Below, in pieces: positions 17,433-25,015 of a stretch of 34,565 nt of DNA. The translations under genes and the position numbers were made by a program. The notes under the pieces are model-generated. The model searched no databases. It was not told the DNA's origin and saw nothing but the letters and a program-made list of their open reading frames with translations. Each line of letters begins with the position of its first letter. Position 1 is the stretch's first letter. This stretch comes from Clostridia bacterium (lineage in GTDB: Bacteria > Bacillota > Clostridia > Oscillospirales > Acutalibacteraceae): the NCBI GenBank assembly GCA_017550105.1, contig JAFYLQ010000001.1:1-34565 (forward strand), given 5' to 3'.

Positions 17433-17477
17433 AAAAAAGGAACTGCAAAAAAACTTTCGTTTTTTACAGTTCCTTTT
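17433..17477 (-). terminator. Rho-independent terminator of the OmpA/WG lipoprotein gene
   Basis: Long inverted repeat with outer arms AAAAAAGGAACTG and CAGTTCCTTTT. Inside these, AAAAAAC pairs with GTTTTTT around a TTTC loop. Read on the minus strand it follows the lipoprotein stop by about 20 bases and ends in a T-run. It is nearly symmetric and could also stop plus-strand transcription leaking past the essC terminator. Confidence 0.88.
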
Positions 17478-17497
17478 GTTTTAGTTGTTAAGACCTA

Positions 17498-19426
17498 TTA
17501 GTTTATAAGGTCAATGTTAAGCATAAAGCGGAATGATACGCGACGTGATGCTGCCATATCAACGCTACCGTCTGCACTATATACGGGCTGACTGTTTGAA
17601 TAACCAACTGCATCAAGGTTTTTAACAAAGCTGTCTACTGCGGCACCTTCTGTAGTTGATACACAGTAGTTCTTAACGTTTGTTGCTCGGTCAACTGAAA
17701 GCTGCATATCACTTGCGTAGGTTGCGTCTGCGGTAGGAGCAGTGTGGCCTTCAACAAATGTTTTTGAAATGAAGCCATCGTATTCCTCTGAATATGCGAT
17801 GTTGGTATAAGCTCTTACGAACTTGTCGAGGAAGGCTTTACCGTCTGCTGTAAGCTCAGCAGAGTCGCCACCGAACAATACTGAGGAATCCATTGAAAGC
17901 TCACCGGTTTCCTTGTTAACTGTAACTGTGATACCTTCTTTTTCGAAGCTTGCAATAAGGTCATCGAGGAGCTTATCCTTCTTTTCCATTAATTCCTTGA
18001 GCTGAGCCTCATTAACGATAAGATAAATATCTGTACCGCCGTTATATTTTGCATATACATAGTAAGCTGTACCACGTACGGTTGTGTATGTATAAGAATT
18101 ATAGTTTTCGAGAACGGTTTCGCCTGAGATTACGTTAACGATATTGTAGAGGTTGTTTGTAGAGGATGTCTTAACAAGCCAGGGAGCAAAGCTATAGCCC
18201 TTGATTGTGTAATCAGCATCCTTGTATGAGTAGTAGACATTACCGTCATCTGTCTTTTCATAAGCTACAAATTCGTCTGTGTAAATTGATTTCTTTTTAT
18301 CCTCAGTGTCTTCGAATAAAACTTCGCCCTTTGAGTTAATTAAGGTGTAGGTTTCTTTGTTGTTAAGGAAGTAATAATCACCGAACATTGAGTCGTAAGC
18401 AATGTATTCGTAGGAGCCCTTAATAACGTTTTTACCTGTAACGTCATAAACGGTGTCATCAACTCTGATTAAATCACCATAGAAGCTGGGGCTTGAAGAG
18501 AACTCGGGAGATAACACCTTACCTGTTTTGTCCATTACAACGTAAGCAGATGCACCGTCTTTATATACAGATGCACTGTAATAGTCGCCGTATACTGCAT
18601 TGGGGATATATGAAGCAAGGTCATAGTCGAATAATTTTTCGCCGTTTGTATCGTAAACGGTTCCTACCTTGCCTTCGATGCTGTATGAACCGTCATCAAA
18701 GAGCTTTTTGTGCTCAAGCTCCTTGCCGTCGGGACCTACTACATGGCGGGTGTCTGTGTCATCGTTATAAACGATAAAGTTGCCGTAAGCAACAACTGTC
18801 TGGTCAGAGGTACCTGAAATTCCGGGAACAGCCTTACCTGTGGTTTTGTCATATACAAACCATTCGCCTGCAAATAAGTCATCGTCATCTGCGTTGGCAC
18901 CAAATGTTGAACGGGGCTTTGATAAATCGCCGTCCTCGTAAGCAACGAGAGCTCTTTCAACAGCACCAACAATTTTTGTAGCCTTGATTGCAAGGAAGTA
19001 TCTGTCGTTCATGCTCTGGATATATGCATAAGCCTCGGGGATAATAACGTTACCTCTACCGTCGATAAGACCTGTGTCGTTTAATGTTGCGGGTTCAGTA
19101 ACTCTGCGGTTTACGGATTTTGCAACCTTGAAATATAAGCCGCTGGCAACACAGCTTGTATAGATGGCACCTGTGTCGTAGTTACCATCTAAGGACATAA
19201 CGCCGTATTTTTCGGTGGTTTCGTCCTGATAGTATAAGCCACCCTCTGCAGTTGAGAAGTTATCGGTGGTTAAGCTACCAACCTTTTCAACCATGAGGCT
19301 ATCGGGCATGGCACCCTCAGTTAATTGGTTTGCTTCATTTTCGTTTTTGTCTTTTCCGCCACAAGCAGCAAAGGAAAGAAGCATTACGCCAACAAGAAGC
19401 AAAGCCAAAAGTTTTTTAGCTTTCAT
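17498..19426 (-). CDS. Lipoprotein with WG-like repeats and C-terminal OmpA-like domain
   Basis: 642 residues from the chosen start at 19426. The upstream in-frame ATG at 19435 directly abuts the AAGGAG site, whereas 19426 has a 9-base gap. The signal is MKAKKLLALLLVGVMLLSFAAC with a lipobox Cys at 22, so the protein is a lipid-anchored exported protein. Residues about 60-460 hold irregular repeats of the WG/KWG type (YGVMSLDG, LIDGRGNVIIPE, VVMDKTGKVLSPE, LINSKGEVLFED). The C-terminal ~170 residues resemble an OmpA/MotB peptidoglycan-binding domain: SSVLFGGDSAELTADGKAFL, FVEGHTA, LSVDRATNVKNY and ASRRVSFRF. I infer a wall-binding surface sensor or scaffold. It is divergent in strand from the secretion cluster and has its own promoter and terminator. 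Confidence 0.85.
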   Translation of the reverse strand: MKAKKLLALLLVGVMLLSFAACGGKDKNENEANQLTEGAMPDSLMVEKVGSLTTDNFSTAEGGLYYQDETTEKYGVMSLDGNYDTGAIYTSCVASGLYFKVAKSVNRRVTEPATLNDTGLIDGRGNVIIPEAYAYIQSMNDRYFLAIKATKIVGAVERALVAYEDGDLSKPRSTFGANADDDDLFAGEWFVYDKTTGKAVPGISGTSDQTVVAYGNFIVYNDDTDTRHVVGPDGKELEHKKLFDDGSYSIEGKVGTVYDTNGEKLFDYDLASYIPNAVYGDYYSASVYKDGASAYVVMDKTGKVLSPEFSSSPSFYGDLIRVDDTVYDVTGKNVIKGSYEYIAYDSMFGDYYFLNNKETYTLINSKGEVLFEDTEDKKKSIYTDEFVAYEKTDDGNVYYSYKDADYTIKGYSFAPWLVKTSSTNNLYNIVNVISGETVLENYNSYTYTTVRGTAYYVYAKYNGGTDIYLIVNEAQLKELMEKKDKLLDDLIASFEKEGITVTVNKETGELSMDSSVLFGGDSAELTADGKAFLDKFVRAYTNIAYSEEYDGFISKTFVEGHTAPTADATYASDMQLSVDRATNVKNYCVSTTEGAAVDSFVKNLDAVGYSNSQPVYSADGSVDMAASRRVSFRFMLNIDLIN

Positions 19427-19456
19427 AAAAAACATCTCCTTTATTAATATATATCA

Positions 19457-19485
19457 ATTATATCATCATAGGGATTTTGTGGAAA
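19457..19485 (-). promoter_or_regulatory. Sigma-A-type promoter of the OmpA/WG lipoprotein gene
   Basis: On the minus strand a TATAAT -10 box (19457-19462) sits 17 bases from a TTTCCA -35 box (19480-19485). The leader to the ATG at 19426 is short and contains the AAGGAG site at 19436-19441. Confidence 0.6.
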
Positions 19486-19495
19486 TACCCTTTGA

Positions 19496-19512
19496 TGATA
19501 CATATTGTATCA
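19496..19512. repeat. Perfect 7-bp inverted repeat upstream of the lipoprotein promoter
   Basis: TGATACA-TAT-TGTATCA. It lies ten bases upstream of the -35 box of the minus-strand lipoprotein gene and about 38 bases after the small kinase stop. Possible activator site; no function is proven. Confidence 0.5.
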
Positions 19513-19549
19513 AAAAAACTCCCACTAAGTCAACGATATTGAATTGAAT

Positions 19550-20281
19550 TTAAAGGCGTTTAATTTTTTTTAAATCAGACATAAGTTTATCAGCAGATTG
19601 GTAACGGTTATAAATCTGCGTTTCGGTGCATTTCTTTATAATTTTGCCTAATTTACCCGAGGGCGTTTTTATGGTCGGGTGGCAACCAAGCATCAATTCG
19701 TTAATCAGAACACCAAGGGCATAAATATCGGTGGGCGGTGTGGATTGGTGTATGCCGTATTGCTCGGGTGCGGCATAACCCACGGTGCCGAGGCTTACCG
19801 TATCCTTGCGCTCGTTGTCAGTAAGCAGACGTGATGCGGACAGGTCAATAAGAACTGCATTATCCTCGGGTGTGATGATAACGTTATCGGGCTTTATGTC
19901 GCGATGAATGATTTGCTTTGAATGAAGAATGCTTAAAGCCTCGCATATTTGTATCGAGTATTTCAACGCCTGTTTGGTTGAGGGCGGATTAAGGGCAAGG
20001 ATATCTGCAAGGGTTTTGCCCTCAACGTAGCTTTCAAGAATCAAAAGGTGGTCTTCACAGGAGCAGACGTCATAAATCACCGGAAGATTTGGAGCAATAA
20101 CTCCCTTTAAAATTCTGAAAATATGGTCGTTGCGATTTTTGGAGTAGATTAGGACAAGCCTGTTTTCGGAGTTATTGTGTTTAAAAACATCAATTTTTGC
20201 CGTATCCTCATTCTTAACGCACTTTATATGGGAGTAATCGTTATCGAGGGTGGTTTTTATAAATTCTTCGTAACGGCTCAT
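19550..20281 (-). CDS. Small cytoplasmic Ser/Thr kinase with divergent N-lobe
   Basis: 243 residues with no membrane helix. The C-lobe is a convincing kinase: HRDIKPDN at 126-133 (Asp128, Lys130, Asn133), IDLSASR with Asp146 where DFG is expected (DLS here), GTVGYAAPEQYG (P+1/APE) and DIYALGVLINELMLG. The N-lobe is unusual. There is no Gly-rich loop and no clear V-A-x-K lysine; the region reads LVLIYSKNRN, with Lys48 the only nearby candidate. It may be a weak or unconventional kinase, or a pseudokinase with intact catalytic Asp. Its start overlaps the stop of the XRE-like regulator by ATGA, so the two are coupled and probably act together. Confidence 0.85.
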   Translation of the reverse strand: MSRYEEFIKTTLDNDYSHIKCVKNEDTAKIDVFKHNNSENRLVLIYSKNRNDHIFRILKGVIAPNLPVIYDVCSCEDHLLILESYVEGKTLADILALNPPSTKQALKYSIQICEALSILHSKQIIHRDIKPDNVIITPEDNAVLIDLSASRLLTDNERKDTVSLGTVGYAAPEQYGIHQSTPPTDIYALGVLINELMLGCHPTIKTPSGKLGKIIKKCTETQIYNRYQSADKLMSDLKKIKRL

Positions 20282-20712
20282 AGTGATTTAAACCCTTTTT
20301 CGTTTTGGGATACAAGCACATCCTCGGCCTCGTACAAGGATAAATTATGAGTTAGGGCATAAATAAGGATGCTGTCACGCTTGTTTTTAGGATGAAGATA
20401 AGCCCAATTATAGAGTTTGAGTGCACTCTGGCAATCCTCAAGTCCAAGCCCCATACTAAGGTGTATTTTTATAATTGTATCTCTTGCAGGAATACTTTTA
20501 CCACCGATTATATTATAAAAATATGTATAACCCATATCGGCACCGTTGATAATGTCGATTTTTGCCATTTTGCTTTTCTTAATAGCTCTTTTCCAAAACA
20601 CGGTTAAATCGGTTACCACAAAGGAATCCTCGTTGTCCGAAAGGTAGTCCTCATAGCTGATGTTTTGCAATTTTAACTGTTCGAGTAAGTCCTCGGTACG
20701 TTTGTAGCTCAT
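20278..20712 (-). CDS. XRE-like helix-turn-helix protein coupled to kinase
   Basis: 144 residues. The middle (about 48-85, KIDIINGADMGYTYFYNIIG then GKSIPARDTIIKIHLSMGL) reads as a Cro/XRE-type helix-turn-helix: helix, Gly-containing turn, recognition helix with the GKxxPxRDxII pattern. The following region (YNWAYLHPKNKRDSILIYAL) continues as helices. An acidic N-terminal segment precedes it. The coding end overlaps the kinase start (ATGA), and the gene starts 9 bases after the LRR protein stop, so the three form one operon. The likely job is a transcription factor or adaptor controlled by the partner kinase. DNA binding has not been shown. Confidence 0.75.
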   Translation of the reverse strand: MSYKRTEDLLEQLKLQNISYEDYLSDNEDSFVVTDLTVFWKRAIKKSKMAKIDIINGADMGYTYFYNIIGGKSIPARDTIIKIHLSMGLGLEDCQSALKLYNWAYLHPKNKRDSILIYALTHNLSLYEAEDVLVSQNEKGFKSL

Positions 20713-20721
20713 AAAAATCTC

Positions 20722-22278
20722 CTAATATAATTGTGTGTTGGTTATATCACTATGCTCTAAAACATAGGCGGCTTTTGAATGCACTGAACCAAAATAAAGG
20801 TTTTCGAGGGATGAAAAGGTTTTCTTTGAAAGAACGTATTCAAGATACTGTACGTTGGCAGTTGAGGGTATGTAAAGGGTTTTCAGACTGCTGTTGGTGA
20901 AGTAGTTACAGTATATCAAGGTGTTTTCGGGAAGGGTAAGTGACTGTGTTTTGTTTTTAGGGGGATAAAGGCATAAATACCCGCCGTTTTGCTTGAAAAA
21001 GGCTACACCGCCTACGTCGTAGCCATTGGGGTTCCCCGAATCTACAAAAATATTTTCGCAATTAGGGGGCATTTGATTAGCCGCCGGGTACGAGGTAACG
21101 TTTTTGCCCATATAAATATTTTTTATATTTCGTGCTTCTTTAAGATTGATTGCCGATTCAAAGCCGGCACAGTTGTTGGGAAGCCTGAGCTCCGTTGCAG
21201 GGTTTGCGGGACAATGGTAGCGCACCTTCCAGGTTGAACCGGTGTTATAGTACAAGGTGCCGTCTATGCATTTGAATTGGCTGCCTGATACGCTTATATC
21301 CTCCATTGAGGGGCAATTCATAGCAAAATTATTAAGTATACCAAGGTCCGTATCTGAAAAATTAATAAAACGAAGATTTGGGCAATTGTTAAAGGTTTGG
21401 GAGTTAACCCATAAATATGGTTGTTTGCTGTTGGTTTCAAAGGATATGGTTACAATCGAGGAGTTGTTCTGAAAGGTGTTGCCGTTAATTTTTGTAACGG
21501 CGCAACCCTCGATTACTGCGGGTATAATAACGCTTGATGCGTTACCTGTATATTTGGTTATAGTGGCGTATTTGCCTGAAATAGTATATTCAAAATCCTT
21601 TGTCGAGACCGTTCCTGCCGTTGTAGGTGGTAAGGTGGTATTGGGCGATGTGGTTGCTTCGATTGTAGTTGTAGTTACGGAAGAAGTAGCCTCGGGCTTT
21701 GTGGTGGTCACGATTGTGCTTTCTGTGGTGTCGTCCTTGTCAAACAGGTTTTCCCAAAAGCCTTTTTGGGTGGTTTCTTCATCATCTTTATCTGTATTTA
21801 CAGATGTGGTTTGCTTGGGTGAAGTGGTTTTATCGTTAAACAAGCCGCCAAGAAGTCCTTGTTTTTTTGTGGTTGAAGGTGGAAGTGTTATGGTCTGGGT
21901 ATGCTCCACAACGTCAAAAACCTGCTCACCGTTTTCTTCCGTTACAAATTCACCATTGCTTTGGGTTACTGCAACGGTTTCTGTAATATGTATAATGGTT
22001 GTTTCGGGCACTACGGGTGAGGGCGTGGTGTTTGCGGTTTTAAAAAGGAAGATGCATATACCCATAGCGGTAAGAAGACCTGCAACACCGACAAGACTCC
22101 AACGAAAGCTACGTGCTTTCAGAATTTTTAACAGACGAGTCCAAAACAGAAAAAACACTGAGGGCTTTTTGCCTTCGGGTTGAGGTGAAATTGCCTCAAG
22201 AGAAGAAAAGCATTTAAGACAAAAGCCTGCCTCTTTAGGAATTTGAGCACCGCATTTAGAACACTTTTTGTACAACAT
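20722..22278 (-). CDS. Zinc-ribbon, single-pass surface protein with BspA-like leucine-rich repeats
   Basis: 518 residues. The N-terminal zinc ribbon has Cys6, Cys9, Cys20 and Cys23 (CSKCG and CLKC) and is cytoplasmic. One membrane helix follows at about 60-79. A long Thr/Ser/Pro-rich linker (about 82-225, many TTT runs) spans the wall. The outer ~290 residues are BspA/LRR_5-type repeats: YTISGKYATITKYTG, SSVIIPAVIEGCAVTKI, CPNLRFINFSD, NIKNIYMG, LKTLYIPS, LENLYFGS. Such domains bind host or bacterial surface ligands. It is the first gene of the minus-strand operon with the XRE-like and kinase genes, suggesting outside-to-inside signalling. AGGTGGG precedes the start. Confidence 0.87.
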   Translation of the reverse strand: MLYKKCSKCGAQIPKEAGFCLKCFSSLEAISPQPEGKKPSVFFLFWTRLLKILKARSFRWSLVGVAGLLTAMGICIFLFKTANTTPSPVVPETTIIHITETVAVTQSNGEFVTEENGEQVFDVVEHTQTITLPPSTTKKQGLLGGLFNDKTTSPKQTTSVNTDKDDEETTQKGFWENLFDKDDTTESTIVTTTKPEATSSVTTTTIEATTSPNTTLPPTTAGTVSTKDFEYTISGKYATITKYTGNASSVIIPAVIEGCAVTKINGNTFQNNSSIVTISFETNSKQPYLWVNSQTFNNCPNLRFINFSDTDLGILNNFAMNCPSMEDISVSGSQFKCIDGTLYYNTGSTWKVRYHCPANPATELRLPNNCAGFESAINLKEARNIKNIYMGKNVTSYPAANQMPPNCENIFVDSGNPNGYDVGGVAFFKQNGGYLCLYPPKNKTQSLTLPENTLIYCNYFTNSSLKTLYIPSTANVQYLEYVLSKKTFSSLENLYFGSVHSKAAYVLEHSDITNTQLY

Positions 22279-22302
22279 TAACCCACCTTAAAATATCCAT
22301 TA

Positions 22303-22331
22303 ATATTAAAGATAAAGTATTTCATAATCAA
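22303..22331 (-). promoter_or_regulatory. Sigma-A-type promoter of the LRR-XRE-kinase operon
   Basis: On the minus strand TTGATT (-35, 22326-22331), a 17-base spacer and TAATAT (-10, 22303-22308). Transcription would start about 18 bases before the LRR gene ATG, leaving room for the AGGTGGG site only. Confidence 0.65.
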
Positions 22332-22380
22332 AGTCAATATCATTAAATGCCCCAAAAAGAAAAATTTTCAAATCTGTACT

Positions 22381-22425
22381 GTGGCATAGAATAGATTTGA
22401 TTTGAAAAGCGTGTTTTAATATAAA
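22381..22425 (+). promoter_or_regulatory. Shared 43-bp promoter element, copy 1
   Basis: The block at 22381-22423 matches 24507-24549 at 36 of 43 positions without gaps. The conserved left half is GTGGCAyAGAATAGAT; the right half ends TTTAATATA. It contains a possible -35 (TTGATT, 22397-22402), a 17-base spacer and a -10 (TATAAA, 22420-22425). It precedes the fibronectin-III gene by about 70 bases. The left half is likely a binding site for a common regulator. Confidence 0.65.
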
Positions 22426-22492
22426 AAAGTCTTGATTTAACCCAAGAATCGAGGGCGATTTTTGCGAAAAATTATTTAAGGAGAATGGAAAA

Positions 22493-24391
22493 ATGAAAAA
22501 AATAATCAGCTTAATGCTGGCTTTAATTATGGCTCTTTCCGTTATGTCCTGTCTTTCGGTAAGTGTTGCTGCTGAGTACGACAATTATTTTTACAGTGGC
22601 GAAGCATACACGGTGGAAAGCGGAACAAGCTTTTGGTTCTGCCCTGACGAAGCGGGCGTGTATGAGTTCTGTTCATACGATAATTTTGATCCTTGCCTTA
22701 CGGTGGAGTACAGCGACGGCACCATTGAAACCTATGATGACATAGATTTAGATGATTTTAATTATGAATTCGGTGCAATCATTCCGCTTAATGCCGGCGA
22801 AGAAATTTTCTGTACCATAGAGGACGGCGAGGGCTACGACGTTAATTTCTATATCGACAGATATTATGAGGAAGTATATGCCGACGAAGAATATGAAATG
22901 GATTCGGGTGTGACCTTTAAATTTATTGCTCCCGAAAACGGAACGTATGAATTCTATTCCTTTGAAAATGAAGACCCCTGCTTAGAGATTGAGTATGAAG
23001 ACGGCACCGTAAGCACTTATGATGATGTAAGTGATGAGGATTACGAGTTTAATGCTCTTTTAAGCCTTGAAGCGGGTGAAGAGATTTTATGTACTGTTTA
23101 TGATTCGTGGGCATACGTTAACTTCGGTATCCGTGCATACGGCAATGCCGAGGCAGACGTGGAGTACACAGCAGATGCAGGCTATGAATTCTTCTTTACC
23201 GCAGAAGAGGATGGCTACTACAGATTTGTATCCTTCGACAACGTTGGCGACCCGTTTATAGAAATCAGCTATGACGGTGAAGAGATTACCTTTGACGATT
23301 GCTGTGACGAGGACTATGAATTTGACGGTGGCTTGTATCTTTATGAGGGCGACTATATTCAGGCAAAGGTAGATGACAATTACAGAACAGATGATAACGA
23401 ATGTGTTGTTAATTTCTGTATTGAGTATTGGTCAGACGAATGTCCCGGTCACTACGAGTCCGATGAATGGTATATTGGCGAAGATGCAAGTGTATACGGT
23501 CCCGGTTGGATGTATACCGAGTGCACATTGTGCGGCGAGGTTGTGGATGTCGATGAAATTCCCCAGCTTACTCCTGAAACACCCACGCTCAGTAAGGTGC
23601 AGAATACCGCAAACGGTGTTAAAGTAACATGGGGCTCCGTTGAAGGTGCAGACAGCTACATTGTTTACCGTAAAACCTACAACGCAAAAACCAAAGCCTG
23701 GAGCGGTTGGTCAAGAATTGCAACCGGCGTAACAAACACGTCATACGTTGACAAAACTGCAAAAACAGGTACATATTACCTCTATACAGTAAGAGCAACC
23801 AATGAAGCAGGTGCGGGTGGCTACAACACCTCGGGTATTAAAACCTACTTCCTTTTAACACCCACTGTTTCTGCAACCAATGCAAACGCAGGCGTAACGG
23901 TTAAGTGGAGCAAGATAACAGGTGCTACAGGCTACATTGTTTACCGTAAGACCGGTAACGGAAATTGGCAGAAAATAGCAACTGTTAAGGGTACAGGAAC
24001 TGTTTCCTATACCGATAAAAAAGCATCCGCAGGCGTTACCTACAGATACACCGTTAAGGCTTATTACGGCTCATATACTTCTTCCTTCGTAACAAACGGC
24101 TTTGCCGTAAGAAGACTTACAACACCCAAGCTTGCAAAGGTTGTTTCAGCAAAGAACGGTATTACTTTTACTTGGGGTAAGGTATCGGGTGCTACAGGCT
24201 ACATTGTTTACCGTAAAACAGGCTCAGGCGGTTGGCAGAAAATAGCAACACTCAAGGGTGCATCAACAGTAAAATACCTTGATAAGAGTGCAAAGAAGGG
24301 TGTAACATATAAATACACCGTAAGAGCCTATTACGGCACTTCAACCAGCTATTACAACACAAAAGGTCTTACAATAAAGGATAAATATTAA
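22493..24391 (+). CDS. Secreted acidic-repeat and fibronectin type III protein
   Basis: 632 residues. Signal peptide MKKIISLMLALIMALSVMSC with cleavage near SVAA (about 30). Residues about 30-310 are three related, very acidic ~90-residue beta domains. Each has the pattern Y-x-x-x-(S/A)G-x-x-F-x-F, then Y-x-F-x-S-(F/Y), a D/E-rich loop (EEITFDD, GTIETYDD) and a closing strand, resembling pre-peptidase (PPC-like) folds. A CxxC segment (ECTLCGEVVD) follows. Three fibronectin-III-like domains fill about 360-632, each with GATGYIVYRKT or ADSYIVYRKT and YTVRA/YTVKA. There is no anchor, so it is probably released or bound non-covalently. The start has AAGGAG upstream, and the gene stands alone between a promoter and a terminator. 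Confidence 0.85.
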   Translation: MKKIISLMLALIMALSVMSCLSVSVAAEYDNYFYSGEAYTVESGTSFWFCPDEAGVYEFCSYDNFDPCLTVEYSDGTIETYDDIDLDDFNYEFGAIIPLNAGEEIFCTIEDGEGYDVNFYIDRYYEEVYADEEYEMDSGVTFKFIAPENGTYEFYSFENEDPCLEIEYEDGTVSTYDDVSDEDYEFNALLSLEAGEEILCTVYDSWAYVNFGIRAYGNAEADVEYTADAGYEFFFTAEEDGYYRFVSFDNVGDPFIEISYDGEEITFDDCCDEDYEFDGGLYLYEGDYIQAKVDDNYRTDDNECVVNFCIEYWSDECPGHYESDEWYIGEDASVYGPGWMYTECTLCGEVVDVDEIPQLTPETPTLSKVQNTANGVKVTWGSVEGADSYIVYRKTYNAKTKAWSGWSRIATGVTNTSYVDKTAKTGTYYLYTVRATNEAGAGGYNTSGIKTYFLLTPTVSATNANAGVTVKWSKITGATGYIVYRKTGNGNWQKIATVKGTGTVSYTDKKASAGVTYRYTVKAYYGSYTSSFVTNGFAVRRLTTPKLAKVVSAKNGITFTWGKVSGATGYIVYRKTGSGGWQKIATLKGASTVKYLDKSAKKGVTYKYTVRAYYGTSTSYYNTKGLTIKDKY

Positions 24392-24395
24392 GAAG

Positions 24396-24424
24396 AAAGC
24401 TCCGCGTTTCTGCGGAGCTTTTTT
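24396..24424 (+). terminator. Rho-independent terminator
   Basis: AAGCTCCGC, a six-base loop and GCGGAGCTT followed by TTTT, starting five bases after the fibronectin-III gene stop. Confidence 0.9.
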
Positions 24425-24468
24425 AATGAATAATGAATGATGAATAATTTCGGGGAAACTTCGTTTCC
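24424..24468. repeat. 7-bp tandem repeat followed by small hairpin
   Basis: TAATGAA, TAATGAA, TGATGAA and a partial fourth unit (24424-24450), then the hairpin GGAAAC-TTC-GTTTCC (24454-24468). It sits between the terminator and the next promoter. It looks like an intergenic repeat of the kind scattered in Clostridia genomes; copy number cannot be judged from this window. Confidence 0.55.
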
Positions 24469-24506
24469 GATTATAGATATATTATAGAAAACTTGCGGGG
24501 TGTTCG

Positions 24507-24551
24507 GTGGCACAGAATAGATATGATATCAAAAGAATGGTTTAATATATG
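24507..24551 (+). promoter_or_regulatory. Shared 43-bp promoter element, copy 2
   Basis: Ungapped match to 22381-22423 (36 of 43). The equivalent boxes are ATGATA (24523-24528) and TATATG (24546-24551), 17 bases apart. It lies about 29 bases before the zinc-ribbon membrane-protein gene, closer than in copy 1. Confidence 0.65.
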
Positions 24552-24577
24552 TAATTAATAAAAATAGGAGTGATGTT

Positions 24578-24973
24578 ATGTTTTGCCCCAATTGCGGATT
24601 TAACAATCAGGACGGAATAGCCTTTTGTCAGAGTTGCGGAGTTCCTTTTTCACAGAATCCCGGAACCTCGCAGTCTCAGATAAATGCAGTAGAAACAACA
24701 AAACCGAAAAAGAGCAAGAAGAAAATTATAATTGCAATTGTTTCGGTGTTTTTGGCTCTTTCGTTGATTGTTGTTGCGGTGGCATCCGTGGCAGTTATAG
24801 AGCTTTTCAGCTACCGTTGTTCAGATTGCGGTAAATTTGTTATTTTTGAGGAACATACCATTATGTCCGAGGACGGCACCTACGAACGGTGGGTTTGCAA
24901 CCAATGCCATAACAATTGGATGTCCGAGGAATACGGTGTTACTTTCAGCGGAGAAAGAGTGGATTCTTGGTAA
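24578..24973 (+). CDS. Small membrane protein with two zinc ribbons
   Basis: 131 residues, family not known by name. The N-terminal zinc ribbon has Cys3, Cys6, Cys17 and Cys20 (CPNCGFNNQDGIAFCQSCG, a common pattern in Firmicutes membrane proteins). A Lys-rich stretch precedes one membrane helix at about 50-75. A second four-Cys site lies outside (Cys81, Cys84, Cys107, Cys110; CSDCG and CNQC) and ends in MSEEYGVT. Four conserved cysteines in a presumably extracytoplasmic domain are unusual and could bind metal or form disulfides. AGGAG precedes the start. It is first in a likely operon with a shorter paralog and an acidic membrane protein, under promoter copy 2. Confidence 0.75.
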   Translation: MFCPNCGFNNQDGIAFCQSCGVPFSQNPGTSQSQINAVETTKPKKSKKKIIIAIVSVFLALSLIVVAVASVAVIELFSYRCSDCGKFVIFEEHTIMSEDGTYERWVCNQCHNNWMSEEYGVTFSGERVDSW

Positions 24974-25015
24974 AATCGTGTTTGTGAAAGAGGATAAAAA
25001 CGCTTAGTCAGAATT

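Noticed and set aside
19427-19435. Upstream ATG of the OmpA/WG lipoprotein
   Set aside because: It directly abuts the ribosome site; the ATG at 19426 has a 9-base gap and gives a normal lipoprotein signal.
21476-22183. 235-codon plus-strand ORF opposite the LRR protein
   Set aside because: Its long Val/Ser-rich product is the complement of the Thr-rich linker codons of the real gene. There is no start signal.
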